Shown: piece after piece, positions 34,068 to 46,000 of the stretch
Position numbering within the stretch: position 1 is the stretch's first letter
Layout: every line of letters starts with the position of its first letter
NCBI RefSeq assembly: GCF_026151205.1
Contig: NC_087074.1
Span: 3,906,001-3,970,000, forward strand
Source of the DNA: Bolinopsis microptera
Taxonomy: Eukaryota > Ctenophora > Tentaculata > Lobata > Bolinopsidae
Direction of reading: 5' to 3'
Length of the DNA stretch: 64,000 bases
Program-made: the position numbers and the translations under genes
The notes under the pieces: model-generated
What the model was told of the DNA's origin: nothing
Seen by the model: the letters and a program-made list of their open reading frames with translations, nothing else
Database searches by the model: none

Positions 34068-37000
34068 GTGAGTTGGATCATCAAGTTTTAAAATTGATTG
34101 CTCTTTATCTGAAATCAAAGAGAAAACGTTGCCGATTGAATAAGTCGAATTCGAGGAATTGATGCATATAATATACTATATATTACCCTTTTAGCTGACA
34201 CTGTTAAACTTATTTTGGTTTATACAGCAAAAGTGACAGCTCTCTAAAACGGTTTCAGTCTCCAGGGTTCAAGTGTGACCCCTGTCCCTCCGGCTATTCG
34301 GGAACCAGCCCTCAGGGTATTGGACGCACAGAGTCTCAGGAGTGTTATGATGTGAACGAGTGCGAGCTGAACAATGGTGGATGTGATCCTAACTCACTCT
34401 GCATCAACATACCCGGATCTGTTACGTTAGTTATATTTGACATTTCTGCAGAACTGCTTCCATTTTAAACAGGATAAATAGTTTGTCACTATCTAACTAT
34501 ATAGTCTGCCATGATTTGCTAGCAACAGAAAGCAAGAGCATCCGCAAGCATTTAAGCTATGATCAATTTAAGATCCGGTTCCCTAAAAGCGTTTGATAGA
34601 GCCGGATACAGCTAAGACTGATAAATTGAGCAGGGAAACAACAACAATTTAAATACCACGCTCTCCTAACCATCGTGTGGGGTCCAAGGTACCTGATAGT
34701 TTTCACTAACTTTCTGACAAACATCCTGCAGATGTGGCCTCTGTGCTCCAGGTCTAATTGGTTCCGGAGAGACTACATGCTCCAATGGGAACCTCTGTCA
34801 CCTGGGTAAACACCGCTGTGACGATAATGCCATCTGTATTCACACAGGTAACAATTTATAGAATTAATAGAGATTTTGTCCGTGGAAATTCAAACTTAAA
34901 TTGACCAGTGTCAACATTTTAATATCAACCCACATCCAGAAAATTTTCAATTTCCTCCCAGTCCAATGTCTCCTTCCTAAAAATTATCTTGTGTCCTAAA
35001 AAAGGCAAGGTTATCTAAAAATTTCCTCCCAGCCAGACTTCCAGACTGACATGTTTTCAGATCAATACCGTGATCATAATACACCAACAAATTCGGATAG
35101 TTAACTGTGTTTGACTAAGATTACTAACTGTTAATCTCAGGACCAGGGTGCTACAGATGTCAGTGTGAGCCACAGTTTGCTGGAGACGGTTATACCTGCG
35201 GTCTGGACTCTGATCTTGATGGATACCCGGACACACCCCTGAACTGTAACGAAACTGTCTGTGCGCAGGACAACTGTCCCCTGGTTCCTAATCCTAGTCA
35301 GGTTAAATACCGCACAAATATCAAACAAAGTCTGTGCTCAATTTTATAGTGAACATTATACTTAATGACTCTTGTGGACTATAGCAATGATATTTAATCT
35401 GTTACGTGTATCTGTAAACATATGAAATGGACTAAATAGAGAGATTCTATATAAATGAGGTCTACAGGAGTCAGGAGAATTAAGATGGAATTCATATAGG
35501 AACACCAAAGTTGCACAGGGCAAATTAGGTAGCCTCGAATAACAAATATCATAAATTGGTTAGCTTTGCTCAGCACAAAAAACTATTTGCTGGATCCTAG
35601 AATTGTCCCGTGGAAGACAAGGTTGGATTTTATCGTTGCCCTCAAAATATCTAATCTGTTTAACAATTTACTCAAAGGAGACGTCTTGTTAAATTGAAAT
35701 AACATATTTACATTATATCAACTGTTTATCTTGTTAAGTAAATAATTTTAAATAGATGCAATAATTGTTTCAACCGATCCCTACAATAAGCAGAAACAAT
35801 TATTACAAATTCACTTAATTTAAGTTTTATTAAATTTAAGCTTTATTTTGTACCTATTTTGGAGCAAGATGAGGATCCCGTTGAGAACGTTATCTGTCCA
35901 TCTTGACACGTTGCCTTCACGTTACGATCTTTCTTGGCGTGTTTTCGTGGACAGCGGTAGGTTACTTCTTCTCCGTGTCAGCTGGTAACTGAGAAACTGT
36001 AACGTCCAACAGGGTGTCGGGGACTTGCAGTTGGCTGAAATAAAGACTTTCAAATCGTGAAGAATAAATTCAAAATAGCCACTGATGGTTAACATAATAT
36101 GTTATAGCGTTTGCACAATTAACACACCAACTATATATCTTACCACGGCAATGTGGCGCAAGTGCACCATTAGGTATAACAATCCCTCCGTCAACACAAG
36201 CTGCCTTGTCTCCTCCCATGTTGGTGAAGTCTGCATCACAGTTAAGGGTTATCTCAGCTCCGTGCATCACTGGTAGTTCTGGTTCCGTCACAACGTTGCT
36301 CCAAGTTGAGTCGAGGGACTCACATTTAGGTTTGTCAACTGAAATTATAATCAGTTTCAAAAAAAATTTTTAATTTTTAAGTTATTGGTTTATTCAGCTT
36401 AATTATAGCCTGTTGAACTTAATCGAACAATGATCTGTGGGAGATTTTAGCAAATATAAAAAACAGCACAGTTAAAACACAGCTGATTAGAATTGTATTA
36501 CTTACTACATTCACTTTTCTGACTGTTGCTGACTGTTCCAGCTTCACATTCAGAACATGTTGCAGATCCAGCAGCACTGAATTTTCCAGCTTCACATTCA
36601 GAACATTTTGCAGATCCACCAGAACTAAATTTTCCAGCTTCACATTCAGAACATGTTGCAGATCCAGCAGCACTGAATTTTCCAGCTTCACATTCATAAC
36701 ATGATGCAGATCCAGCAGAACTGAATTTTCCAGCTTCACATTCAGAACATTTTGCAGATCCAGCAGCACTGAATTTTCCAGCTTCACATTCAGAACATGT
36801 TGCAGATCCAGCAGCACTGAATTCCCCTTCTTTACATTTAGAACATGATGCAGATCCAGCAGAACTGAATTTTCCAGCTTCACATTCAGAACATGATTCA
36901 GATCCAGCAAAACTGAATTTTCCAGCTTCACATTCAGAACATGTTGCAGATCCAGCAGAACTGAATTTTCCTGCTTCACATTCAGGACATGTTGCAGATC

Positions 37001-40000
37001 CAGCAGCACTGAATTTTCCAGCTTCACATTCAGAACATGTTGCAGATCCAGCAGAACTGAATGTTCCAGCTTCACATTTAGAACATGTTGCAGATCCAGC
37101 AGAACTGAATTTTCCAGCTTCACATTTAGAACATGTTGCAGATCCAGCAGAACTGAATGTTCCAGCTTCACATTCAGAACATGTTGCAGATCCAGCAGAA
37201 CTGAATTTTCCAGCTTCACATTCAGAACATGTTGCAGATCCAGCAGCACTGACTGTTCCTGCTTCACATTCAGAACATGTTGCAGATCCAGCAGAACTGA
37301 ATTTTCCAGCTTCACATTCAGAACATGTTGCAGATCCAGCAGCACTGAATTTTCCAGCTTCACATTCAGAACATGTTGCAGATCCAGCAGCACTGAATTC
37401 CCCTGCTTCACATTCAGAACATGTTGCAGATCCAGCAGCCCTGAATTCCCCTGCTTCACATTCAGAACATGTTGCAGATCCAGCAGAACTGAATTTTCCA
37501 GCTTCACATTCAGAACATGTTGCAGATCCAGCAGCACTGAATTTTCCAGCTTCACATTCAGAACATGTTGCAGATCCAGCAGCACTGAATTCCCCTGCTT
37601 CACATTCAGAACATGATGCAGATCCAGTAGAACTGAATTTTCCAGCTTCACATTCAGAACATGTTGCAGATCCAGCAGAACAACCTGAAAAGAAAATATT
37701 TATCCAGTGTTTTGCGTTACTGCCTTGCACGAATGTTATTATTTCCTACCATTTGATTATTTTTATATCCTAGCTATTTCTGGAGCAACTTCAAACTTCT
37801 TCCCATGTTATTGGTTCCTCTTAATTTAACTTTCACTCCAATTTTAAGTGATAATACGACTATACGAGGTGAATGCCGTTGCAACTTCCTGGTTAAACCC
37901 AGGATTTCCTGTTTAACTTGACCTAATAACTTATTTATGTTATAAGTAACATTTAAAACGGTTTGATCTCATCTAAACAATTCACCTTGGTTACCGATTA
38001 TAACGATCTCCGCCACCCACATCCTAGTACGGCTGTTCACTACCTCCAGCTTTACGGTGTTTCCATACATGCAGTCAGATCTTTGAGAAAGGCTGTCAGA
38101 CGATGCTCCCTCAGTGAAGACTGTGAGTGATAAATCGCTACATGTGCCTTCATTCCGAACAACACAAGTGCTACAATCTGTTGAAGAGCAGATCCAAGTT
38201 TGTGCTGAAACCCTTCCATTGTATCTCACCACTTGGTTAATACACTTTACTTGATCAAGGGTTAACTTTAACCAGATATTATTATCAGCATCCTTGGTTG
38301 CTTTGGCGGAGGTCTCCATGTCTAGGTCTATAGCAAGTTCAGCACCATAATCTACAGTGCGGGAGGATTGTTTAGCACTGACTGGTATTATCTCACCATC
38401 TTCTCTCTGTCGAGTCTCACCCTTATCTTTAGTGCCGGATTGTTCAGCACTGACTGGTGTTATCTTACCATCTTCTTTCTTACCACAATGAGAGAGCGAG
38501 ATAAAGAGAAGAACCAACAAATGAAACATTGACTTTGTCATTGTGTCTGATAGGAAATGATTTAAGTATTTATCAGGCACCACTCCGTTAAAACTATTTT
38601 GAATTATGGAAATAACAGCTATTCCTTTTTAATTCTCATTAAAATTCAAAGAAACATAAAAAGAACTTAGAGCTCACAAGCTAAGGGCTGATTCTATCTA
38701 GATCTTTCCAAAACTGGCTTTTAAAAAACAGCATCGAAATGGGACTGGCTGTCTTTAAGTTGACAGTATGGAGCTTAAAATGTTGGAAAAGCTTTCGCTT
38801 GTGTAACTTTTATACAATAGCAATGTGCTTGCGTAAAGTGGCTTACGGAGTGGCTTACGGAGTGACTTACAGAGTTGCTTACGGAGTGGTGAGTGGGTCT
38901 AAAATGGCCAAAGTGTGGCCAAGTAACATACATGTGCTCGATCCCTTAAACAATAAAGAATACACAAGCAGTTTGATTTTTCTTGGAGAAGTTATCTTTT
39001 GACTCTTAAGGTTGCAAACAAAATGAAGAAGCAGACTTTAGGCTTCAGTTCACGTAAACTTTATGACGTGAATCAAATGTGAAATATTCAAGAACTGTGC
39101 AGCTACAATAATAACTTAAGCTAAATATTCCGTTAGCTACAACATCTTAGAATTTTTGTATAACCTGAATAACGTCCAAGGCACTAGGGAACCTGGTGTA
39201 ATAAAAAACCTTATCGAAAAGAGCCAGGCAAGTCGAACAGAGGGAGAGGAAGAAACAAGAGATTTGGTGTGCACTGTGCAATTGTTAGCGTCCCCTAGTT
39301 CAGATAATGATCCCTGTCATTGTTCCAGCAGGGAATAAGGAGAATTGTGGAGTATCCTTGTGACTCACAAACGTTAGCTAGCTACAGCATCTTGGATTAT
39401 TCTCCAAGTAACGTATAGGGCACTAGGGAACATTGTGTGATAGAGAGAATCTTATTATAGAAAAGAACCAGGCAAGTCGAACAATGGGAGAGAAAGAAAC
39501 GCGGGATTTGGTGTGCAATTCTTAGCGTCCCCTAGTCGCAGATCATGATCATTTTAATCGTTTGAGAGAGATTATGTGGACAATAGCGGACAACCCTGGT
39601 AAACTTTAAGGCACAAAATCCTTGATTCGCACATTACTGAGAGGGACAGATAGAGGGAGAGATATGTGCATGAAATAGAGTAAGAGGGCAGTTTTCACAT
39701 TAAAGGACTCACTGCTGGGATGTTGTTCAGGGTAGCCGGGTAAAGTGGCCACTGCCCACTTTAGAAGGTAGATACTTTACAGGCACACTACACAGTGGCC
39801 CTGTTTTAGGGTCCCAGTGTGAGCCTTTATGTTCCGTCAGAAGACGATCAAATAAGGGATTAGGGTGGCGGGGGAAGCAGCAGGCTTGTTGAGTCGCCGT
39901 ACATTCGCCGGGTGCCCAGGTCGGATAGTGTTTAATTGAAGTAAGGCTACTATATTGTAGAGAGTTCTTACAACTAGAACTCGCTCGATATGATATTAGG

Positions 40001-43000
40001 TAAGGTTCTACAGTAGATCCTCTCCAGTAAAACGGCCTGTTCTACTGGAGAAGCGCTTTTAGTTGTTCCGGTTTAAATAATGAACTCCCAGATGGACATA
40101 GACAGTGACAACGTTGGTGACGTGTGTGATGGGGACATAGACGGAGACATGATAGTAAATGATATGGACACATGCCCAAATAAGGAGATAGAAGGAGGGA
40201 GAGATAGAGACAAAGATGGTGTCCCGGACGTGTGTGATAATTGCGTGAAGGTAGACAATCGTTATCAGCAGGATTCAGATGGGGATGGGATAGGGGACCA
40301 CTGTCAGTGTTTGGGTAGGTTTCACTCATTCGGTATGATAATTTTATACTTACTTATATTCCACTTGTATTGTGTCTTGGATAATTTTCATTGTCTTTTC
40401 TGTCCACAATGTAAGAAGATGGTTGCTATGCGCCCTTTTTTATGCACCTACTTTAATTAAGCGCATGTTTTACAATTACAAGATACTAAAGCAGGGATAC
40501 TAGAGTCATATTATACTGATCGTGATGTTTCAGGCGCTGCCTGTTTCACTGAAGCAACATGTGAAGATACAGCTGATAGCGACGGTGATGGTATCTACGA
40601 TGCTTGTGATAACTGCCCCCTTGTTCCTAACTCATTTCAGGGGGACCTCGATGGAGATGGCGTGGGTGACAGGTCTGTTTAAGGGGGCAGGGGGGTCCTA
40701 GCTAGAATACCACATCTTAGACAAGAGACGTTATTTTGGGGGCTTTGTTTTGGTAGTTTTATGGTTCTTTCATCTTAATTCAATAGCTTGTAAGAAACTA
40801 CTGAAAGATTTAAGAATATGTTAATAATCAAGATATTACATTGCCAATGGTGAAAAGTATTGATACCATTTATTACTCTACAGATGTGACGAGGACGCTG
40901 ACGATGACGGAGTACCCAACTCTCTAGACAACTGTCCCCACCTCCCTAACCCTGACCAGACTGATACAGATGGTGATCTGGTGGGGGACACGTGTGATGA
41001 TTCAACCACATGGCCCCAGGCGGTTAGTTGTGTTTAACAGTTTGCTTTGTAGATCTTGTAATTTTACTTACTTTTTGATATTAGAACTTGCAAATCATCT
41101 TAATTAGTTCCACACTTTGATTCTTAGTTTTTATCCATCCGGTAAATAATTAGCACTATCTGCATACTATTACTGGAGATTACTAACTCTGGCAGCTATT
41201 TAACCAATGTTGAGACATATCGAATATAACAGTACTCCGCCGCTCTCTGTAATACATTCTCAAGCAATAATTAGCTAAGCGATAACGTTGCCTCACAAAC
41301 ACCATGGCAACCTGTGTACATTATCGTTCCGTAGTATTTAAAAGTCTATCACCCCGAGGCCCGAAGTCATTATAAAGTTACTAACTTCTGTATAAAAGCT
41401 GATGATACCGTGACACGTGATGTAGAAACAGAGCTGTTAATTTAAGTTAGAGCAGGTGAAGAACATTACTGTTGACAAAGTAATATGCTTCTAACTTGGG
41501 CCGTTATTTGTGTGCCGACAAAATCACTCTCAGCTAGATTTAATATGCCGGGGTATACTGGGTGGATTTCGGGTGGTAAGGCATCTTGGGATCTCATAAG
41601 TGTGAATTATAATTCTTTGTAAGGAATTATTTGCGTATCAGATTGTAAGTTTCTAGTTAATCCCAATTAGACTGACAGATTTACAACAAAAGGACCAAAC
41701 CTTCAACCCGGGCCGCACGAAGAAACCAAATAAATGTAACCCGTATAACCCTAAAATGGTGTCAAGACTCAAGAGACTAAAATAATTATTTCCTATTTAA
41801 TTCGCGTTTTTGACACCACTTGGGGGTCCAAATTTTGGGCTCTAAAACTCCTATTCCTTGGCCAATTTTTTATTTTTTCATACTATCTTGAAAAGCATAA
41901 AAGCATTTGACCCAGTCAAAAAAGTTTCAGTTGTATATCTTTTACGGTTTTTTGCGGAAAGTCGCGTTAAAGTTGATGCCGTGGTGTCAGTAAAATGGCA
42001 CGGATAAATATATATATATATATCGTCTCGCTTTATATATAGTAAGATTACATGGCTAAATGATTACCTACATGGTTTTCTAAAGGTTAGTACCAGTTGC
42101 TGCATTTAAATGACAAAACTTGCAGGTGTTTGACCGAGATAGTGATGGTGATGGAGTGATTGATCTCCATGACAACTGTCCTACTGATCCCAACCTAACA
42201 ACAGTTAACTTCGTACGCCATTCTCATATGTTACTTTCTCCAGAGTAAGCTAATCATATATGCGTGTCTTTGAAATGAATTCTAACTTATGGAAGTTAAT
42301 TAATCGTGTAATTTCTTGATTCCAGCCATTGACTACTCTTCCAGTTACAGACTTATGTTAATAATGATTGAGCTGCAGAAAGTACCAGGGAAGATAACCA
42401 ATTATAACGTTTATATTTCAGGCTAAAAGAGGCTATTTGGGTTGTGAGTGAAGGTGGGAGGACTGTGGAGCTCGTTTCGGCGGAGACAGGACCCACTATC
42501 CTGCTGTCTCAGAATAGGTTAGATAATTTAAATAGGTTAGATATTTTGAATAGGTTTGATATTTGGTTATTTTCTCCCTGATAATTAATATTTTTGTTTA
42601 CCTCAAAATATCGTTACCTTTGTTATACAGAACGATACAATGTTTTACAATTAAGGTAAAGTGAAAGATAAATTATAGGTTTAATTATAAGATAGCTCAA
42701 ATCGTACGGTTACAGCATGTTTCATACTGCGCACAGTAGCAAAGGAGTGGGTGCCCGGGTGGTAAAAAGTTTGTAGAACAACTATAATATTAATAGACAA
42801 TTTTCCTAATAATGCTTTTATTTGATTATTTGTCGAAATAAGTCATCTGTAAAGCAACAGCACAGAGGAATCACACTAATAGGTATCCTAGACAAAGCGA
42901 GACATGAGTCATCTGTAAAGCAACAGCACAGAGGAATCGCACTAATAGGTATCCTAGACAAAGCGAGACATGAGTCATCTGTAAAGCAACAGCACAGAGG

Positions 43001-46000
43001 AATCGCACTAATCGGTATCCTAGACAAAGCGAGACATGAGTCATCTGTAAAGCAACAGCACAGAGGAATCGCACTAATCGGTATCCTAGACAAAGCGAGA
43101 CATAAGTCATCTGTAAAGCAACAGCACAGAGGAATAACACTAATAGGTATCCTAGACAAAGCGAGACATGAGTCATCTGTAAAGCAACTGATAGGGCCTG
43201 TCGTGATATCATGGATCGCTTAGATTCCACCAGGATTTGGTAGTCCTCATAATTCTGCGGCCTCTATGTGTCGTCATCTCGCACAACTCCGAAAAACCGT
43301 TGTGAGTTTGGCATGTGAAAATTTGCAGCCTTCCAGACATCGATTGGGTTAACGAGTTGTCGTACGTCACCTCAAGATCGGGTGACAGGGGGCTGAACAG
43401 GCCAGAACCCAATTGATTGGGTCTGAGGTCACGTGATTATGAGCCTGAGGTCACGTGACTATGACGTCACCAGAGCTCGTTCTCCGTTTCCCGCTCTTTG
43501 GACCAGGTGAGCTTGCATGCATGTGAAAGTGGGTGTAAGTACAGCTGTACTGTAGTTACATCCAATTACCCCTAATAGAACGAAGATTTATTTTCTGACA
43601 GAAAGCTAGAAATTTACCAAAATATCGACTTTGTTCAAAATTTAATTTGATGACCACTCCTAACCTAAAATTGCACGAGAAATCGATTAAATTTGGTTTC
43701 AGAACTCAACAATGCTTCCTTATGCCTTAAAATCCATGTTTTATCGATACAATAAACATTTTGATCCTGTGGATTAATTAGTAACAGGTAACAAATGCAC
43801 AGACAAAACCATCGCACTTACATTGCATTCTTAACGGGTCGATTGCTTTAAAGGAGCGGCGGTTGCTTTAAATCAATGGTTTACGTTATTTTTTGTGAAT
43901 TCGACCCCTGTTTTAACGGTTATCAGACTTTGTAATTGAATGTATTGAGGATATCTTTACAAATAAGAGGACCAGTAAATAAAATTGCCACAAGTGTTTC
44001 TCTCACTCACTTTCGATAAGACACAATGAAAAATTCCGAATCTTATGGTTAAGTAAGAATTTTCATTGTGTCTTATCGAAAGTGAGTGAGAGAAACACTT
44101 GTGGCAATTTTATTTACTGGTCCTCTTATTTGTAAAGATATCCTCAATACATTCAATTACAAAGTCTGATAACCGTTAAAACAGGGGTCGAATTCACAAA
44201 AATAACGTAAACCATTGATTTAAAGCAACCGCCGCTCCTGTCTCTTGATTGCTGATGATGATCAGGAACGCATGACGTATAATTATCATCACGACGATTA
44301 TTGGTCACTCGAAATCGACCCGTTAAGAATACAATGTAAGTGCGATGGTTTTGTCTGTGCATTTGTTACCTGTTACTAATTAATCCACAGGATCAAAATG
44401 TTTATTGTATGATCGATAAAACATGGATTTTAAGGCATAAGGAAGCATTGTTGAGTTCTGAAACCAAATTTAATCGATTTCTCGTGCAATTTTAGGTTAG
44501 GAGTGGTCATCAAATTAAATTTTGAACAAAGTCGATATTTTGGTAAATTTCTAGCTTTCTGTCAGAAAATAAATCTTCGTTCTATTAGGGGTAATTGGAT
44601 ATAACTACAGTACAGCTGTACTTACACCCACTTTCACATGCATGCAAGCTCACCTGGTCCAAAGAGCGGGAAACGGAGAACGAGCTCTGGTGACGTCATA
44701 GTCACGTGACCTCAGGCTCATAATCACGTGACCTCAGACCCAATCAATTGGGTTCTGGCCTGTTCAGCCCCCTGTCACCCGATCTTGAGGTGACGTACGA
44801 CAACTCGTTAACCCAATCGATGTCTGGAAGGCTGCAAATTTTCACATGCCAAACTCACAACGGTTTTTCGGAGTTGTGCGAGATGACGACACATAGAGGC
44901 CGCAGAATTATGAGGACTACCAGATCCTGGTGGAATCTAAGCGATCTATGATATCACGACAGGCCCTAAAAGCAACAGCACAGAGGAATCACACTAATAG
45001 GTATCCTAGACAAAGCGAGACATGAGTCATCTGTAAAGCAACAGCACAGAGGAATCGCACTAATCGGTATCCTAGACAAAGCGAGACATGAGTCATCTGT
45101 AAAGCAACAGCACAGAGGAATCGCACTGATCGGTATCCTAGACAAAGCGAGACATGAGTCGTGAAACGTGCGCCGTCTGGACTCTGGAGCGAATCAGTTT
45201 GTCAGAATCATCCCTCTTTCTTGGAACTGAAGGTGTCAGTTCCACGACTGTCACAGTATTTGTTGGTTGCCAATAACCGGCATATATCTTAAGATATCAT
45301 ACGTAACGAAAGATTTAAATAATTTAAGTTAAAGACTTAGAGAGCTCGGTGGTGACCACTGAAGATTGGCGGCACACCGTGTTCTCAGTGCCATCTTTAT
45401 TGTCTGGTATTCGGATACCCCACACTCCTTCGCAGGGTCTTCTTGCACTGCAGTCCAACATAACGATCACGTGCACAATTACCTCGCACCAGTGAACCCT
45501 GTTACCATGACAACTAATCAAAGGAGCATGTACACACCTATCTGCACTATTAAATGATATTGTAGCTGGTATTAAACTATCAGTATCATATAGGTAGCTA
45601 CATAGCTAAATATAGGTAGTAAGTACTCACAATCTTATACCGGGAGATTGGCAGGGACATTGATTTTGTACTATCGTCTGAACTTGATTTGATTTGAAAT
45701 TTCAATCAGGCTCTTGTACAAATATATAATGTTGTGGTGATTCAATAAATGTTTGTCTGTCGTAGCGTTAGTTTTTGTAACTTCGGTAGGAGCCTGAGGA
45801 TCAGAGTTCAGATTTCTTCAGATTTCTTTTTTGTAACCGGAACCGTATCGGAACTGGAACCGGTTCTTTTCGGATTTATTTTTTAATCAGATTGCACCGC
45901 ATTCGGTGCAATTATAAGACAGATCTTCAACGCACTCCCAGGAAACAAATTTCATTAATAATTAAATACGTGACGTAGATCTATAAAATTAAAGCACTTT

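Larger units (their letters stand above)
34259..42244 (+). other. Exons 2-8: EGF-like and thrombospondin type 3 repeats
   Basis: Exon 2 completes the first EGF with [15 protein letters not shown], very like COMP and other thrombospondins, and begins a calcium-binding EGF ([18 protein letters not shown]). Exon 3 carries [16 protein letters not shown]. Exons 4-8 hold about ten DxDxDG-type calcium motifs interleaved with DNCP blocks: [110 protein letters not shown] short extra Cys segment ([14 protein letters not shown]) interrupts the array. Canonical thrombospondins have 13 such repeats, so this set looks shortened. Confidence 0.85.

Noticed and set aside
36419-37651. 410-codon - strand frame with [15 protein letters not shown]-type repeats
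   Set aside because: It is the alternate frame of the 48-bp coding repeat. It lacks cysteines, a signal peptide and splice partners, while the overlapping Cys frame has all three.
42818-43230. Open frames on both strands near 42.8-43.2 kb ([20 protein letters not shown] and similar)
   Set aside because: Produced by a 66-bp tandem repeat whose length is a multiple of 3; no start context, domain or splicing.
43209-44951. 67-codon frames in the foldback arms as a transposase fragment
   Set aside because: No catalytic motif and no known domain; identity between arms alone explains the two frames.
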